Source: Dactylonectria macrodidyma
Taxonomy: Eukaryota > Ascomycota > Sordariomycetes > Hypocreales > Nectriaceae
Direction of reading: 5' to 3'
Length of the DNA: 64,000 nucleotides
NCBI GenBank assembly: GCA_020744425.1
Contig: JAGMUV010000016.1
Location: forward strand, 744,001 to 808,000
The notes beneath the pieces were generated by a model. The model made no database searches. It was not told where the DNA came from and saw only the letters and a program-made list of their open reading frames with translations. Position numbers and translations under genes: made by a program. This document shows, in pieces, positions 1 through 11,127 of this stretch (position 1 is the first letter of the stretch; every line of letters begins with the position of its first letter).

Positions 1-736
1 ATTGACTGGATATTAATGCGACTTGTACGACAAACACGCATGTAGCGAGAGCTAGTCCGTCAGAATTCGTTTTAGTAGCTGAGCTGGAGGCAACTCATCA
101 ACGTGTATGCAAATTTAATATAGCACCGATTCCGGAACAAGAAAGGCAAATTGCAGTACAATTGCGCAGATAAACGCATTTCGTTTCTGTCAGGAGGGAG
201 CGACCGTTGACGATAAGTCCAGTGGCACATATTTCACTTTTCAATTACCCTCAATCATCCTTGTTGGCTGACCAGGGGCATCTACTGTAGGTCATTTGCA
301 CATATGAGATCTGCATAGGAAGGCCTCGCTAGTAAGCCACGCTCACCCACAAAAGCTTGTACGGGGTGGGGGTGGAGAAGAGCGAAGAGATGAGAAGTGG
401 GTCAGAGAAATCTACTTTAGTGGATGCCGCTGCGTGAATTTAGGACGCGAACCTTGCGCGCGCTTCCCCCTCCATCGATCATCCTCATGGCAGCGACTTA
501 CCTCCGAACCCCTTCGTCCCGCGCTGTCGCTCGTACGCCGCCTCTCGGTGTCTTCCGCCGTTCCCAATACGGAACTCATTCATATGTCTGCAGCACCTAT
601 AGCATGAGCTCACAATCCTTGTGATCTTTCGCCTAGCCATCCCGCCTAGTGCACCCGTTTTGCTACGTGTTCAACGCGTGGCACGCTATGGACCAGCTCG
701 AGCTTCACGTCGCAGTCTTCATTCTTCGGTCGCTCG
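1..736. other. intergenic, no supported gene
   Basis: No convincing coding structure. A short open frame from an ATG at 487 (45 codons) and another around 690 exist, but they do not join the downstream gene through recognisable splice sites. They may be part of its 5' leader. Confidence 0.4.
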
Positions 737-2414
737 ATGGTCAAGACCCGTTGGTGCCGGGTGGTCCCAGACTCATCTGGCCACCTCCAAACGTTCCATG
801 AATCTTCCCAACGTCGGTTGGACACGTACCACAGGGGAGGAGATCAGCGCAAGGAACGCAAGGCATTACAAGAATACCATGAACTTCGGAAACGAAAGAA
901 ACGTGTGAACCGCGTGGTAAATGATTTATGCGCCAATGTTGTGGAACGATTGAACTCAAATGATGGACGGGAATTGACGGCTCCAGAGCACTTCGGAGTT
1001 GTCAAAGGTGGGATCAAAGTTCACCTAAACTCCTCTACAACGCTTCTTCTCAACAGCACCGAGAAAATGATCGAATATGCTGATAGGCCTGAAAACTTGC
1101 CGTCATCGGCGGGATTCTTGCTCTTCATAGCTCTGTGTGTTGAAATGGTACAGAAAGAGGTACAGAAAGAGGAAGAGGGTCCTACTATGGAGAGCCATGC
1201 CTATCTTGACAGCTCTGAGAAAACAAGGAGAGATAGGTGGGAAGCGGGGATTTTGCTGCTTACTAGGATGATGAACTCCCTTGGAGTAGTCGGCCTTATG
1301 CTTTTTTACTCATATTCTAGTAAGTCGGCCCAGCAAAATTTTTGAGGTGGATCTCTAATCGTTTAGTTTTCGATCATGTTCTCGAAGTGGCTACTACTCA
1401 TGATGTCACAACTCGAGAGGCTATAGCCGAGAAGGCAGCCGATATACTCCGCCACACACTACCAGAATTCTGGCAAGACGATGTTCAACTCTTTTATTTG
1501 CCCTATGCCATTGAGGAAATTTTAGAGTTTCAAGTCTCGTTCGTTTCCCTTCCTCCGTCCAGGTTAACCGCCGATTACTGATGACTGTTGAGCTGAGTGC
1601 AGACATGCAAAGATCTGTGAGAGTCTTGGGTTGGAGAATTTTTCGAACGCGCCAATCAATTCTCCATTCGTCAAGTTTGAGCAATTAGAACCAGGGGGTG
1701 AATTTGCCCTCATCGCTGCTTCTGAAAGAGTTGAAAGGGAGGAACAGCTCGAGCTGACTGTCCAGGAGCTGATTGTCCGGGAATGTTTCGAGGACCTACA
1801 AGGGGAACTTACTAATGAGTACCTCGAGCAAGTGCTCAACCCGATACTCCAGCCCATACCTAACCCTATTGGTTGCTCGGAACGATACAAAAAGCTTACA
1901 CTCCCAGTCGAGGTACAAGAGAGTCTCAAGACAGCCGGGAAATGGCCGAGGGTGTATGGCCCGGTAAAATCTAGCCCTCACAGTATACATCGGTTGAGAT
2001 GGTCTGCTTGTCTCAGCGCTGCACTCCAGCAAATAATCAGCTTCTTGGTAAGTCATTCTACTAAATTCCAGACGCATATTGACAGAGAAGATTCACGAGG
2101 ATGTATTGGAGCGAGGGCCTTGGAGGTGGCCAAAATGCGGAGCAATCCATCAAAAGTGTGGCTATATAACCATACCAATTGACGAGTTGGGAATTCTCAT
2201 ACCGATTACACTAGGAGATCGTAGGGTCTCGTTGGACAAACCATGCCAAGAGTGTATGAAGGCACGGAGACATTGCTCGTGTTCAGGCGAAGACACTTGG
2301 ACGGTATACGATACATGGAACATCCGATCAGTGTATCTGATGAAAGGAAGAACTCGCTTCTTTTCCGGTAGTCCGATAAGGTATATTTTAGCCACACTAA
2401 GCACAGTTGAATAG
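737..2414 (+). CDS. hypothetical multi-exon gene, model incomplete
   Basis: Family not recognised. An ATG at 737 opens a 194-codon exon that is basic and Lys/Arg/Glu-rich, then helical. It ends at a clear donor (GTAAGT at 1320), and the acceptor TTTAG at 1366 restores frame (phase 1). The second exon runs from 1367 to about 1533; a GTCTCG donor and an acceptor at 1612 again give a phase-compatible 79-nt intron, leading into an acidic exon up to about 2047. A GTAAGT donor at 2048 follows, but the last open stretch (about 2088-2414, with Cys-x2-Cys and Cys-Ser-Cys motifs) is in a frame that no available acceptor reaches. Either the 3' end is frameshifted or I have missed a splice site. The gene as a block is moderately supported, its 3' end weakly. 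The start codon is simply the first ATG of the open frame. Confidence 0.35.
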
Positions 2415-2974
2415 CGACCTTCATTTGTATATAACCGGTTGCACGTCTAGCAGGATATCGACGTCGTCGCCAGAATTGGGGCCTAGATGCTGTCAGAGCC
2501 TGAAATGGTGTGCTTGATGGTACACATGCCTTCAGTCGAGAACAGAACTCCCCCAAGATTAGGATGTAACTGGTCTCGTGGATTGTTGTTGTTGGCGGGA
2601 TGGGGCAACGTAAAATAGCCCGATTTGTCCCCGGCCGGCATGGCGTCGATCGTGTGCATGGTCGTGGAAGCGGCAGGAGAGGATCCGTAGAGGAGTCTAT
2701 GTATCAGCGTCAGCGTCAATGAGTTGGCCAAGTCTTTAGGCGACTGACAATCCGACGGTTCAGGTATTTTCGGAGTGTGGAGGAGAAATTGGTGAAGAGT
2801 CGAGGCCTCACCAGTGCTTGTTCTTCCCGTAAAACTTTTTGGAAGAGCCTTACTGTCTGTTTAGAGTAGCAGATTGAGAGAAGAAAGAAAGTTGCAAGGT
2901 GACGTGAAGACTGGGCCAAGTGGCACTGAGGAAGAATTGTATTTTCTTATACTTGGTGGCAGAACGAACTGCTG

Positions 2975-3110
2975 CCGGGGATCAACACCGAGCAAGTTCG
3001 CCCTCGCAGTTGAATAGCTGGTCAACCCATAGCCCTGTCCCTGTGGCGCCATTGAAGTCAGCACTGCAGGCGAGTTCAACAGGAAAACCACCAGCATGAG
3101 TTGGCACTCT
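2975..3110 (-). repeat. tandem-duplicated segment, copy A
   Basis: Aligns with copy B at 3375-3512; the best-conserved core is about 3020-3060 against 3420-3460. On the minus strand one frame is open through the core and contains ACSADFNGATGTGLW followed by a Cys-rich end. This suggests an exon of a small gene of unknown family. Confidence 0.5.
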
Positions 3111-3374
3111 AGGAAAGCTTAGACGACCAAGACGGAAGCGGTAGGCGTGAACCAGATGCCTCACCGTAGTTGTTCGCACTCCATGTCCAACCAGTCATAT
3201 AGCTAGGTTGAGTGAGGCTTACCGTCTGCATCTACAGTAGACCTTCCCAACGGCCAACACTAACATGTTCTACGCGTGTCTCCGTTTATGCAAGTTCAAG
3301 GCCAGGTAGACATCATGCACATTGAGAGGTCTCATCGCCCCAATCACCGACCACCATCACAGGTCGGCATTGAG

Positions 3375-3512
3375 GTGCGGAACAACACCAAGCACATTCA
3401 TCCTCACCGTTGCATAGCTAGTCAACTCATAGCCCTGTCCCTGCGGCGCCATTGGCGTCAGCAATGCAGGTTCGTCCAACAGGGCCAAACACCTGCATGA
3501 GCTGGCACCTCC
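3375..3512 (-). pseudogene. tandem-duplicated segment, copy B (stop codons)
   Basis: Same segment as copy A about 400 bp away, in the same orientation. In the equivalent frame the Trp codon after the GTGL motif has become TGA and the following Gln codon has become TAG. Both are C:G to T:A transitions. This fits decay of a duplicated copy, possibly by repeat-induced point mutation, but two sites are not proof. Confidence 0.4.
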
Positions 3513-4342
3513 GCGAGGGGGATCGACCGGTGGGGGAAATCGTACACTAGGTGTCTTGTCTCCCCACCGTTCTTCGTACATAGATATCCCCGGAATCAGC
3601 CACTTAAGGGGGTAGATGGAGTGAGGCTTACTTGTTCTCTCAATAGAATGTGGGATGCATGAACTGACCGGACTATCTGCAGGTCGAATGGGTGATGATG
3701 GAGTGGTCCCCGGACACTACGGCTTGATATCCCTCGGGGCGTGCGGCTGGGCCGTGACGTGTCTTGGAGGAATTCTTGTTGCATCGAAGGCTGTTCAACA
3801 TCATCCTTGTAGACTGGGGAGGCTCCTTGAAGGAAAGGTCTTGCAATCGGCCAACACTAGACTGGCCAGAGAAGCGGCCGCATGAACCAGCCTCCTTCTT
3901 GGAGTTTAGACTTCTCACTAAAGTCCTGTAGTTCGGTCATTGCAATCCAACCACCAACCCATTTCGCAGATCCACTACCATATATTTCCGACGAGACGTA
4001 CATGCCTATATATACCTATAGATGGCGAGGCAGCAATGTTTTGAGTAAAAATTAAGGCGTCAGTTATAGGAATTAGGTGATGTTCGGGGAACCAAGGCTC
4101 ATTCTAACGCATGACGTCTTCACCTACGCTATATTCTTATTACCACCAACTTCAACAAGGACTGCAGCTTTTCTCCTTCTGATTAGGGTCTCAAGAAAAT
4201 ACCGATAGAGTAGTCTTGTAGTCTGATGAGATGGGGACCAACCAATCAAAAGTAGATACGTATCTCAAGGTCCTAGAGAGCCTGGCGGTGAATGGTCGCC
4301 TCACTTAGCTATTATACAGCTTACATTGTGCCTCCATATATT

Positions 4343-4530
4343 CTTGCTTCCTTCCAGATTCCCCATTTCCACTTTTCCTTGCTTCCTTCCAGATTCCCCA
4401 TTTCCGCTTTTCCATACTTCCTTCCGGATTTCCCCATTTCCACTTTTCCAAGCTTCCCTCCGGATTTCCCCATTTCCACTTTTCCTTGCTTCCTTCCGAA
4501 TTTCCCCATTTCCTTGTTTCCTTCTCTCCC
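4343..4530 (+). repeat. CT-rich imperfect tandem repeat
   Basis: Five or so imperfect units of about 30-37 bp built on CTTCCAGATTTCCCCATTTC and CACTTTTCC. The plus strand is almost pure pyrimidine with few A or G. It lies about 250 bp upstream of the ATG at 4784. A related CTTGTTTCCTT motif occurs in the mirror-placed repeat at 6084-6180. Confidence 0.75.
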
Positions 4531-4783
4531 CGCTTTGTTTGACGTCATTGTCTCATCCTCACTTCGTCTCCACTTTACTTCGCATGATCCCTTGGCCTTT
4601 CCGTCAGGCACCGCTGGGCCGCCACGCGAAACTTCAAATCACTCAAAAAATTTACCGCTCTGCACAAATCTCGGGTAAAGCCTTAAGGTTCCCCCATTCT
4701 TACACTACAGCCTAACAAATCCTAAGGCAGATACCAAACATAAGGAGAAACGAATCTCTGCAGTCTATAACATCGGCGAGGGC

Positions 4784-5155
4784 ATGAGTATCACCATCTC
4801 AGCAGACATTTCAGACAGCGAAGTCGTCCAAGAGCTCCAGGCCAAGGGGGTAAGGAGCCATGCAAAATGCCAAAAAGAACCACTAATTAGCTAACTGAAC
4901 ACAAAACAGGTATCAGGATGCTCGAAGATCGACTGGAAGGATTATGACGATCTCGCAAGCGACACGCCAAGTCAGGATGTCAAAGCTGTAGTGATGGCTC
5001 CACGACAAACCTCCCCCGCCGGCCAAGTTCGAATCTATGCTGGCGACAGCCTGACCGACGTGGTGGTTATTGGGCAGAGCTATGAAGCCAAACTCTGGAC
5101 GTCAGGTTGGAAATTCGTTACTCTGGGAGCCCGCCGGATTGGCCAGGTACGGTAG
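4784..5155 (+). CDS. small hypothetical protein (103 aa, two exons)
   Basis: Unknown family. The gene is only visible after splicing. Exon 1 is 4784-4849 (22 codons from ATG). A GTAAGG donor at 4850 and a TAGCTAACTG branch site near 4890 precede a CAG acceptor at 4909. Exon 2 is 4910-5155 in the same phase and ends with TAG. The product starts MSITISADISDSEVVQEL and has a short acidic segment (WKDYDDL), then alternating beta-like hydrophobic stretches; no signal peptide or membrane segment is seen. A further intron could start at GTACGG near 5148, which would lengthen the protein. It converges on the minus-strand gene at 5363-6080 with about 200 bp between the stops. Confidence 0.55.
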
Positions 5156-5362
5156 AAGGGTCGGAGGCTATCAATCTGCCACCTTCCTGCGCCACACGCA
5201 GCGCAGTTGCATCACTCAAATAAAATGTTATGAATGGTCGGAGCATCGAATTTGGAAAGAACAGCCGAGCATCAGGTTCGTCGGCATCTGCCAAGGCGAG
5301 CATCGAGAAGCGTCTGTCAATCGAGTAAACTGGACCGAGTCCCGGCCCTTGGAAGATGTCAG

Positions 5363-6080
5363 TTAGTCTTGAAGTAGAAGATATGGGAATCGCATACCAT
5401 CATTCGTCTCTCCTCTCCAGTAGCTACCATCCGTTTCGGCTCCTCTCTGGGCTTGCCCATGTTTCTCGCCATCGTCTCCCATGAGGTGATTTCCGCCACC
5501 GACAACGGCACGCTTCGTCGCCCGAAGATCTGTCACATCCAATAATCGCTTCTGCGCGTAGCTGTCGCCTAAAGCAACCCGAATTTAGTTATAATTTTTG
5601 GAATAAGGGACGCGGTTTACCTTTGAAAAGCTTCGGATAATTCTGTTGAACTTCCGACGATCGGGAGATAAAAGCAGGTGGTAGCGCAAGTTCGTTCCAT
5701 GATGCCTTGAACGACATTTCATTCCAGCCTGGTGAGATTTTCAATTCCAAGAGCCCTGTCATCGAATACGAGAAGCAAAGTGCAATGCAAGCATCGGCTC
5801 CAAATTTGTTGCAAGCACTGTTCAAAAAGGTTTTGGTTGATTTGTACCGGCTTATGGAGGCGTTTGCAAGGTCGGCAGGGGGGGGGTTCTCCATCAATGC
5901 AATGTTATTTCTCAAGTGCTTTTCATGAGTCTTGCTAAAGGAGCCAAAAGATTCGATATGCTGAAATAAGTCTCGGATTGGTTTCGGAATATTGTCATGA
6001 TTTGTTTTGAGAGAGTGTGTTTCTACCCTGGTGTCGGTCGCGACACTTAAGAGTGGGTAATTTGGTACCGAGGATTCCAT
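5363..6080 (-). CDS. hypothetical protein (221 aa, two exons)
   Basis: Unknown family. Exon 1 is 6080-5621 (ATG at 6080). A GTAAAC donor and an AACTAA...TTTAG acceptor define a 52-nt intron (5620-5569), and exon 2 (5568-5363) continues in phase to TAA. Total 666 nt. The middle carries DACIALCFSY and PGWNEMSFKASWNELALP, which look like a folded domain; the C-terminal exon is polar (GGGNHLMGDDGEKHG). No signal peptide. The ATG lies directly next to a purine-rich (minus strand pyrimidine-rich) minisatellite. The frame stays open through that repeat, but I start at the ATG just after it because the repeat would encode only Phe/Leu/Ser-rich low complexity. Convergent with 4784-5155. Confidence 0.6.
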
Positions 6081-6083
6081 TGA

Positions 6084-6180
6084 AGATGAGGAAGGAAACA
6101 AGAATAGTTGGAAGGAAGAAAGGAAACAAGGAAACAAGGAAAGATGGAAGGAAGAAAGGAAACAAGGAAATATGGAAGAA
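6084..6180 (-). repeat. AG-rich minisatellite next to a start codon
   Basis: GGAAGGAAGAAAGGAAACAA-type units of 30-45 bp on the plus strand, repeated two to three times. On the minus strand this is a CT-rich tract ending four bases before the ATG at 6080, so it probably forms the 5' leader of that gene. Confidence 0.7.
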
Positions 6181-6630
6181 CGTGCCCCCACCTGACCCGT
6201 ATTCGGTTGAACTCCGGAAAATGAAAAGCCGAACCGGAGTTGTCCCGAGAGCCGGGTCCGAGGCACACCCAGAAGGTGGGTATTCGACCGTGTAAGTGAC
6301 CCACATCCCTAGGCCAGGGTATTTTATGCAGTCACACACCTCTAGTGCATCTGGTATGCATGGTGGTGGTGAGTCCATGGTTCACTGCATGTCAACCTCC
6401 ATCTGATCCGGGGTTCAACATCACTGGGTAGACTTTTATGAGATAACTAAACGGGGTTGTTTTCTCGTTCCCACGCCCACGGCGAGTAGGAGAGATAAAC
6501 AAGACATGTCTCATATCACCCACCTCTTCATCATTTTTTCCGCATCAGCTAGATGACAGTCACACGTTGCTCACGGTACACCTCATCGATTCGCCTTTCA
6601 TTATTTTGAGCCACTAGGGAAGCTTCCACC
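6181..6630. other. intergenic
   Basis: No gene seen. It probably holds the divergent promoters of the genes at 6080 (-) and 6631 (+). Confidence 0.5.
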
Positions 6631-7573
6631 ATGAACGAACAGAGGCAGAATCTAACTGAGTGCGACTTCTTGATCCCCCAGAAACAACCTGAGCAGAAGG
6701 AAAAGCACTCTAGTGTCGCCAATCGGCTTCTTAGGGACCCCTGGTTCGTTATAGCTGCAGTGCTCAATATTTTCTGTATATCCATCTATGTCATTTCTCC
6801 CCTCTTAGTCAAGCAACTCGACCTTGCCGGGAGAGACAGGCGCTTCTATAGTCTGGGCGTCACAACAGCAATTGGGCGAGTCCAAGAAAGCCTGTGCTCC
6901 CTACTCTCAATTACAATCGAACCATATGCTACGGTTGCCCTCAGTTGCGAGACCGATCCGGAGAAACGACAGTCCATCCGCAAGTCAGACTCTGTCAGCA
7001 TCATTATCAAAGGCTCATCGAAAATCATGGGAGATTTTCTTCTCATACTCACCCTGGAAATGCCTCTCCTAGTCACAGTCATGTTGATCATAGCCTGTTT
7101 TGCTTTGATCAGCACGTACATGTACTTGGCCCGAGGTGTAAATGAAATGGCTCAGACCTGGAAGAGGCACAGAGATGACACAGTGTACGTCTTTGTTATT
7201 TCCTTCAAAAGATACCGGCACTGACTCAAAAAGCGAAAACCGACCCACACATGTTGAGGATACCAACATGGATTCTGAGGCAGGGTGGGAAAAATATCTG
7301 AAGCAGAGGGAAGCTAACCGCCACGTGTTTACGGCAATAACTCTTACGGTTGCTTTCGTCTTCGTATGTATATTCTTGAAAGAGGAAAATATTTTGTTTT
7401 GGGGTAGGTTTTTGTCGAAACTCGAGTCTATCCTTGACACCTGTTGCAAAATCTCTCAGCGTCTACCGAGTGCGAGGAAGATATGGAGGAGCATGCGGGA
7501 AGGGCGCCCAATTCGTCAGATCAATGGCCTACTGAAGAAAATCAAAAATGGCAATGGTGGCTTGGATGTTTAG
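6631..7573 (+). CDS. hypothetical membrane protein (288 aa, two exons)
   Basis: Unknown family. An ATG in a good context (CCACCATGA) opens exon 1, 6631-7182. A phase-0 intron 7183-7258 (GTGTAC donor, GTTGAG acceptor) joins it to 7259-7573. Without the intron the first frame stops at 7224 and the second lacks a start, so the split points to a real intron, though the exact acceptor is inferred. Three hydrophobic segments are visible: about residues 36-62 (WFVIAAVLNIFCISIYVI), about 135-170 (MPLLVTVMLIIACFALIS) and one early in exon 2 (FTAITLTVAFVFVCIFL). The N-terminus is polar and the C-terminus is basic. It lies just upstream of another polytopic membrane protein gene on the same strand. Confidence 0.5.
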
Positions 7574-8178
7574 GTGTAGCACATGTCACGAAGGAGGGGA
7601 GGGGTTGGGTGGGGGGGGGGGGGGGGGGCCGGTGCCCAGGTTGCATGGGACGGCTCTCGGGCCAAGTTGAAGAGGAGTGAGGAAGGCACTCAATGTTGTT
7701 CTGACTCGCAACTTTACTGATGTGGATATGCTGATCACTCGCATCTTGAAGCTGGGACACTTGCCAAGGGCCTGCAATGGGGGAAACCGGGACTTGCCAG
7801 ATGTAGACAATAAGCAAAACGAGTTCCAGGGCCCATGCGTTTGAGATAACAATGAGAAGCGGCATGGGGAATCCAGGTGTGGCAACAGACCGGACGTTAG
7901 CTCATTTGGTGCTCCAGACCACCCGGTGCATGCTCGGCTTGAAGCATGACGTTGCCGCGCCAGATCCCTGTCTAGTGCCCCTTAACCGTGAAGATGGAGG
8001 GTCCGGCTGGGCCGTCCTGCGGAGATGAAATGACGAGGCGTGATCTGCCCACGGGTATAAGCCAAGCGGACGCTTGCTTGATGACAATTCGTGTCCATGA
8101 TTCAACTCGCTTGCACCCTTTCTTCGCCTTCAACACCTAGCGCACTTATCCAAAGCATTTTTATTCTGTTACTTTACG
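7574..8178. other. intergenic with an 18-G run
   Basis: No gene seen. It contains a homopolymer of 18 G (7611-7628). Short open frames through the G tract are Gly- or Pro-rich artefacts. Confidence 0.5.
7611..7628 (+). repeat. poly-G tract
   Basis: Eighteen consecutive G, flanked upstream by GGGGTTGGGT. Its length is likely to vary and to be error-prone in sequencing. Confidence 0.9.
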
Positions 8179-9098
8179 ATGGTATTCTACAAACAAGTCT
8201 GGGCCTTGGTCGCATCTGTCTTGCAGCTGGTTGCGGGTTTGGGTTGTCTGGGATTGACTTGGAGGACAAAGGGCCTCTTGAGAGACTTGTTTTGGCCGTT
8301 TCTCATCTCACTACTGGTAACAAGCACAGGGGAGGGGTTGTCGTTGTACTATAGCTACATGACAGACGAAGCATCTATGCTCCCAGATGTTGCACTTGCT
8401 ATTGCTATCCTGTGGATTATGTACATGGAGGTAAGAGTCGAAGCTCATCACCTATGACACGACTGACAATAAACACGCCAGGAACGACTGCAATTCTTGT
8501 TGTTCGACGTCGTCTCAAATTACCGATATGTCGCACTGCCGATCTTCGGGGTCGGGATGCTTCTCATGGTGGCATACGTCGTATGCTTGATGTTGGAAGC
8601 CACTTCTCTATCCTCAATATCTAATAAGGAGTATTTCTTGGCCTTTGGATGCATTTCCCACCGGGCTTTCATCGTATTGGCACAGGCCAATTCCATCATA
8701 TCGACGGTACGGGCTTTAAAACTATCCAGCCAGCCATTTTGGAGGTGCTGGAAAACCAGGCGAGGAAGTATCTGTCTGATCGTTTGCGTGGCTATTGCTC
8801 TCATCTTGACTATTGTCATCGCATTCTATCCCTACAGCTCAGGGGACAATCAGTGCCTTGTAAGTGCAGTTTGCAGGCGCATATTGACCAAGTGCTAACA
8901 GAACAGTATTTGTACCTTTTTTTCTTAGCCATCGCTATCATCTATTTGATGAAAATTGGTTGGACACGTCGCCCTCAACCAAAGCAGGGTGTGCCACCAG
9001 CCAATTATACAGGACGAGGACCGGACAGCACAAGTACGAGTCATCTTGTCGAAGGGGCGGGAAATCAGAATGATCTTGAATTAGGCAGAGGAGAGTGA
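8179..9098 (+). CDS. polytopic membrane protein, about 7 TM (273 aa, three exons)
   Basis: Exons 8179-8430, 8482-8859 and 8907-9098, all phase 0. Donors are GTAAGA and GTAAGT. Acceptors are CCAG and ACAG, the second preceded by a GTGCTAACAG branch site. Predicted hydrophobic segments, in order: about residues 6-28, 36-58, 70-83, 94-116, 136-152, 168-190 and 211-227. The cytosolic-type tail is polar (PPANYTGRGPDST). Seven segments of this spacing resemble fungal seven-helix integral membrane proteins, but I see no diagnostic motif (no rhodopsin Lys, no CFEM, no GPCR signature), so the function stays open. The next gene upstream on the same strand also encodes a membrane protein. Confidence 0.65.
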
Positions 9099-9336
9099 GT
9101 TCAGATTACATTAAGAGGAGGGAGGTAGCGATCCAAAGTCATTTATAGAGTAACACTTGAAAGGGTTCACCATATTCTAAGAAGAAAAGTATATTGGAAT
9201 GGAACACGAGAAATCCTCTGCTACATCATGTCACTAGCCTGAAGGCTGAGGAATCTTCACGCGATGCATTTTCTCTTCACCGACAAAGTTCCCCAACCTG
9301 TATTATGTTATATAAGACACGATGTCTCCATCCGCC

Positions 9337-9741
9337 TTACCACCCCGTCGAGTTGTAGCCATTCGATACAATGACGTGCCCAGAGTCCACATGTGAAGCC
9401 GGGTCGAAGTGAACAGAGGAGCATTTCGTTATCTTTTCGTCAATGGTTCTTGACTGATATATGTCCTCTTCCTCCTTTCCCATTTGTTCCTCCTGTTTGT
9501 CCTGTTTGTCGTGTGTCGTCGGCGCATCCTCGCCGATGCTTTGGCCAGAAGACTTTTTTTGCTTCATCTTCTTCAGCCCTCGAGAGAGCAATGACTCCCC
9601 TCTTGTGGTCCTTCTCTGATATGGTATCTTTGGAAATTCGAAAGGAGTATCATCTTCCCAGTCAGAGTCGGAGTTGGGGTCGAAGACAGCGTAGTCGTTG
9701 CTGCTAGAGGATGAACCGCTGCTCTGGATTAACTCCTTCAC
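9337..9741 (-). CDS. hypothetical Ser/Asp- and Lys/Glu-rich protein or exon
   Basis: An open frame of about 134 codons ends in TAA at 9337 and has no ATG at its 5' end (it opens at GTG), so it is probably the last exon of a spliced gene. It contains a run of Ser, an acidic SDSDWEDD segment, a basic patch (LKKMKQKKSS) and a Gln/Glu-rich stretch. The protein looks disordered. An upstream ATG at about 9813 may belong to it, but the intron would be only about 35 nt. Low confidence. Confidence 0.3.
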   Translation of the reverse strand: MKELIQSSGSSSSSNDYAVFDPNSDSDWEDDTPFEFPKIPYQRRTTRGESLLSRGLKKMKQKKSSGQSIGEDAPTTHDKQDKQEEQMGKEEEDIYQSRTIDEKITKCSSVHFDPASHVDSGHVIVSNGYNSTGW

Positions 9742-11127
9742 TTAAATGCTGGGGTGTAAAGAGATAAATCCTCACGTCGGTATAACACTGTCTGCGTGTT
9801 TGGGCATGACGAGTGTTGGTATCGTTACTATAGGATGATTTCAGCTTCCCGGACAAGATGGAAAAGAAGAGGCAATTCGTTGGTAAAGTCTTGATTGAAA
9901 GCCGTCCGGGCCGGAAGCACACCGAGTAGCACCAAGCACTTTATTGGCCCGCTGAGGACTTGATAACTCCGGGGACGCCTCCGGTTACAAGTCTCGTTTC
10001 TTTTTCCATCATGTACATTGCGTCTTGCTGTGCCGCGTCGCCATGAGACAACACATCACCAGCCTAAGCCAACGTGGGGGGATGCTCACCCGGCTGCGAC
10101 CGTGGCCGAGTGTTGAGTGCAAGGGACAGGGGACATCAGCCATCAACTCTCGAGCTGAGCGCTCGCCCGTGGTCATCCCTGGTGTGAGTGGGCTTGACTG
10201 TCAACATGCATTGGCCCGCTTGACACCATCTAGATACGTCGATGGCCATAATCGGCAGTTGCAGAATGAGGGCTCGAGCTCGATGATCATTCCAGCGTGC
10301 GTGTCCACACCAACCACAGACCCGTGGCCCCCAAGCCACTCCGGCCCGCCCGTACACTACGCGCTGCTGTGGGTCAGACAAACCCGTTTTCTTTTTTTCC
10401 CCTTCAGGACGTGGCGTGGGCCCCGGTCGATGCGGAGGGCGGGACTCCGTTCCTGCGTCCCGCGAGAGAGCGCCGAAAATAGTGGGTCCGCAACGCCCCA
10501 CCAGACACGCTATTGTCCAGCCAGGCCACGTCTAGTGCACTGTGCGAAACGAGTTCGCGATCGAACAATCGTGGGTTGCGATCGACGCGCTAGCGGGTCC
10601 AGGGAGGCAGCTGCGAGACCTTCCACCATGCGCAGGCAATTTCGCAGGCCAGGATACCCAAACACTACTTTGGACCTGGCGGTAGGCCGCCCCCCTGCCC
10701 TGACCGAACAGTGCGGTGCACGGGAACTCGCCGACATGCGCAACGCGCGGGGCAGACGACTGGTAGGGCGTAGCGGATCAAGGGACTCCACTTATGGCAG
10801 CGGCGCCCGGATGGCCTTTGCGTGCGGTGGAGGTTGGCTAGTGCAACCAATAAAGTAAAGTTTCCGTCTGCACGCCAATCTAAACGCGAGACGATGATAG
10901 GCCCTGATAAGTTCCCATGTTTCCTCGCCAGGAAGTAGCTGAGACGACTGTGGGATGAATTCGGGGTGATGTGGGAAGACTGTTGATGCGTCTGTTGGCC
11001 GTTGGGCTTTCTGCACACCCTTTCCGATGAGGCGCTAGTGCGACCGACTTTCATCTCATCACGAAGGTACTTTCTGTTATCGCTCAAGTGCGCATGTTTC
11101 GTTGCAACGTAAACGTCACCTTACGAA
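9742..11127. other. GC-rich intergenic, no supported gene
   Basis: A 277-codon plus-strand frame (10025-10858) crosses this region but is Arg/Pro/Ala-rich with dense overlapping frames on the minus strand, the pattern of GC-rich non-coding DNA. I see nothing else. Confidence 0.5.

Larger units (their letters stand above)
2415..4783. other. gene-poor spacer with decayed duplication and CT-rich repeat
   Basis: No intact gene. It contains two diverged direct copies of a roughly 135-bp segment (about 2975-3110 and 3375-3512) that look like remnants of a minus-strand gene, and a CT-rich tandem repeat at 4343-4530 upstream of the next gene. The remaining open frames are short and overlap on both strands. 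Confidence 0.5.

Noticed and set aside
4292..4715. Phe/Pro/Ser-rich ORFs through the CT-rich repeat
   Set aside because: Low-complexity translation of a pyrimidine repeat in two frames at once.
10025..10858. 277-codon plus-strand ORF
   Set aside because: Arg/Pro/Ala-rich, no domain, dense overlapping frames on the other strand; typical of GC-rich non-coding DNA.
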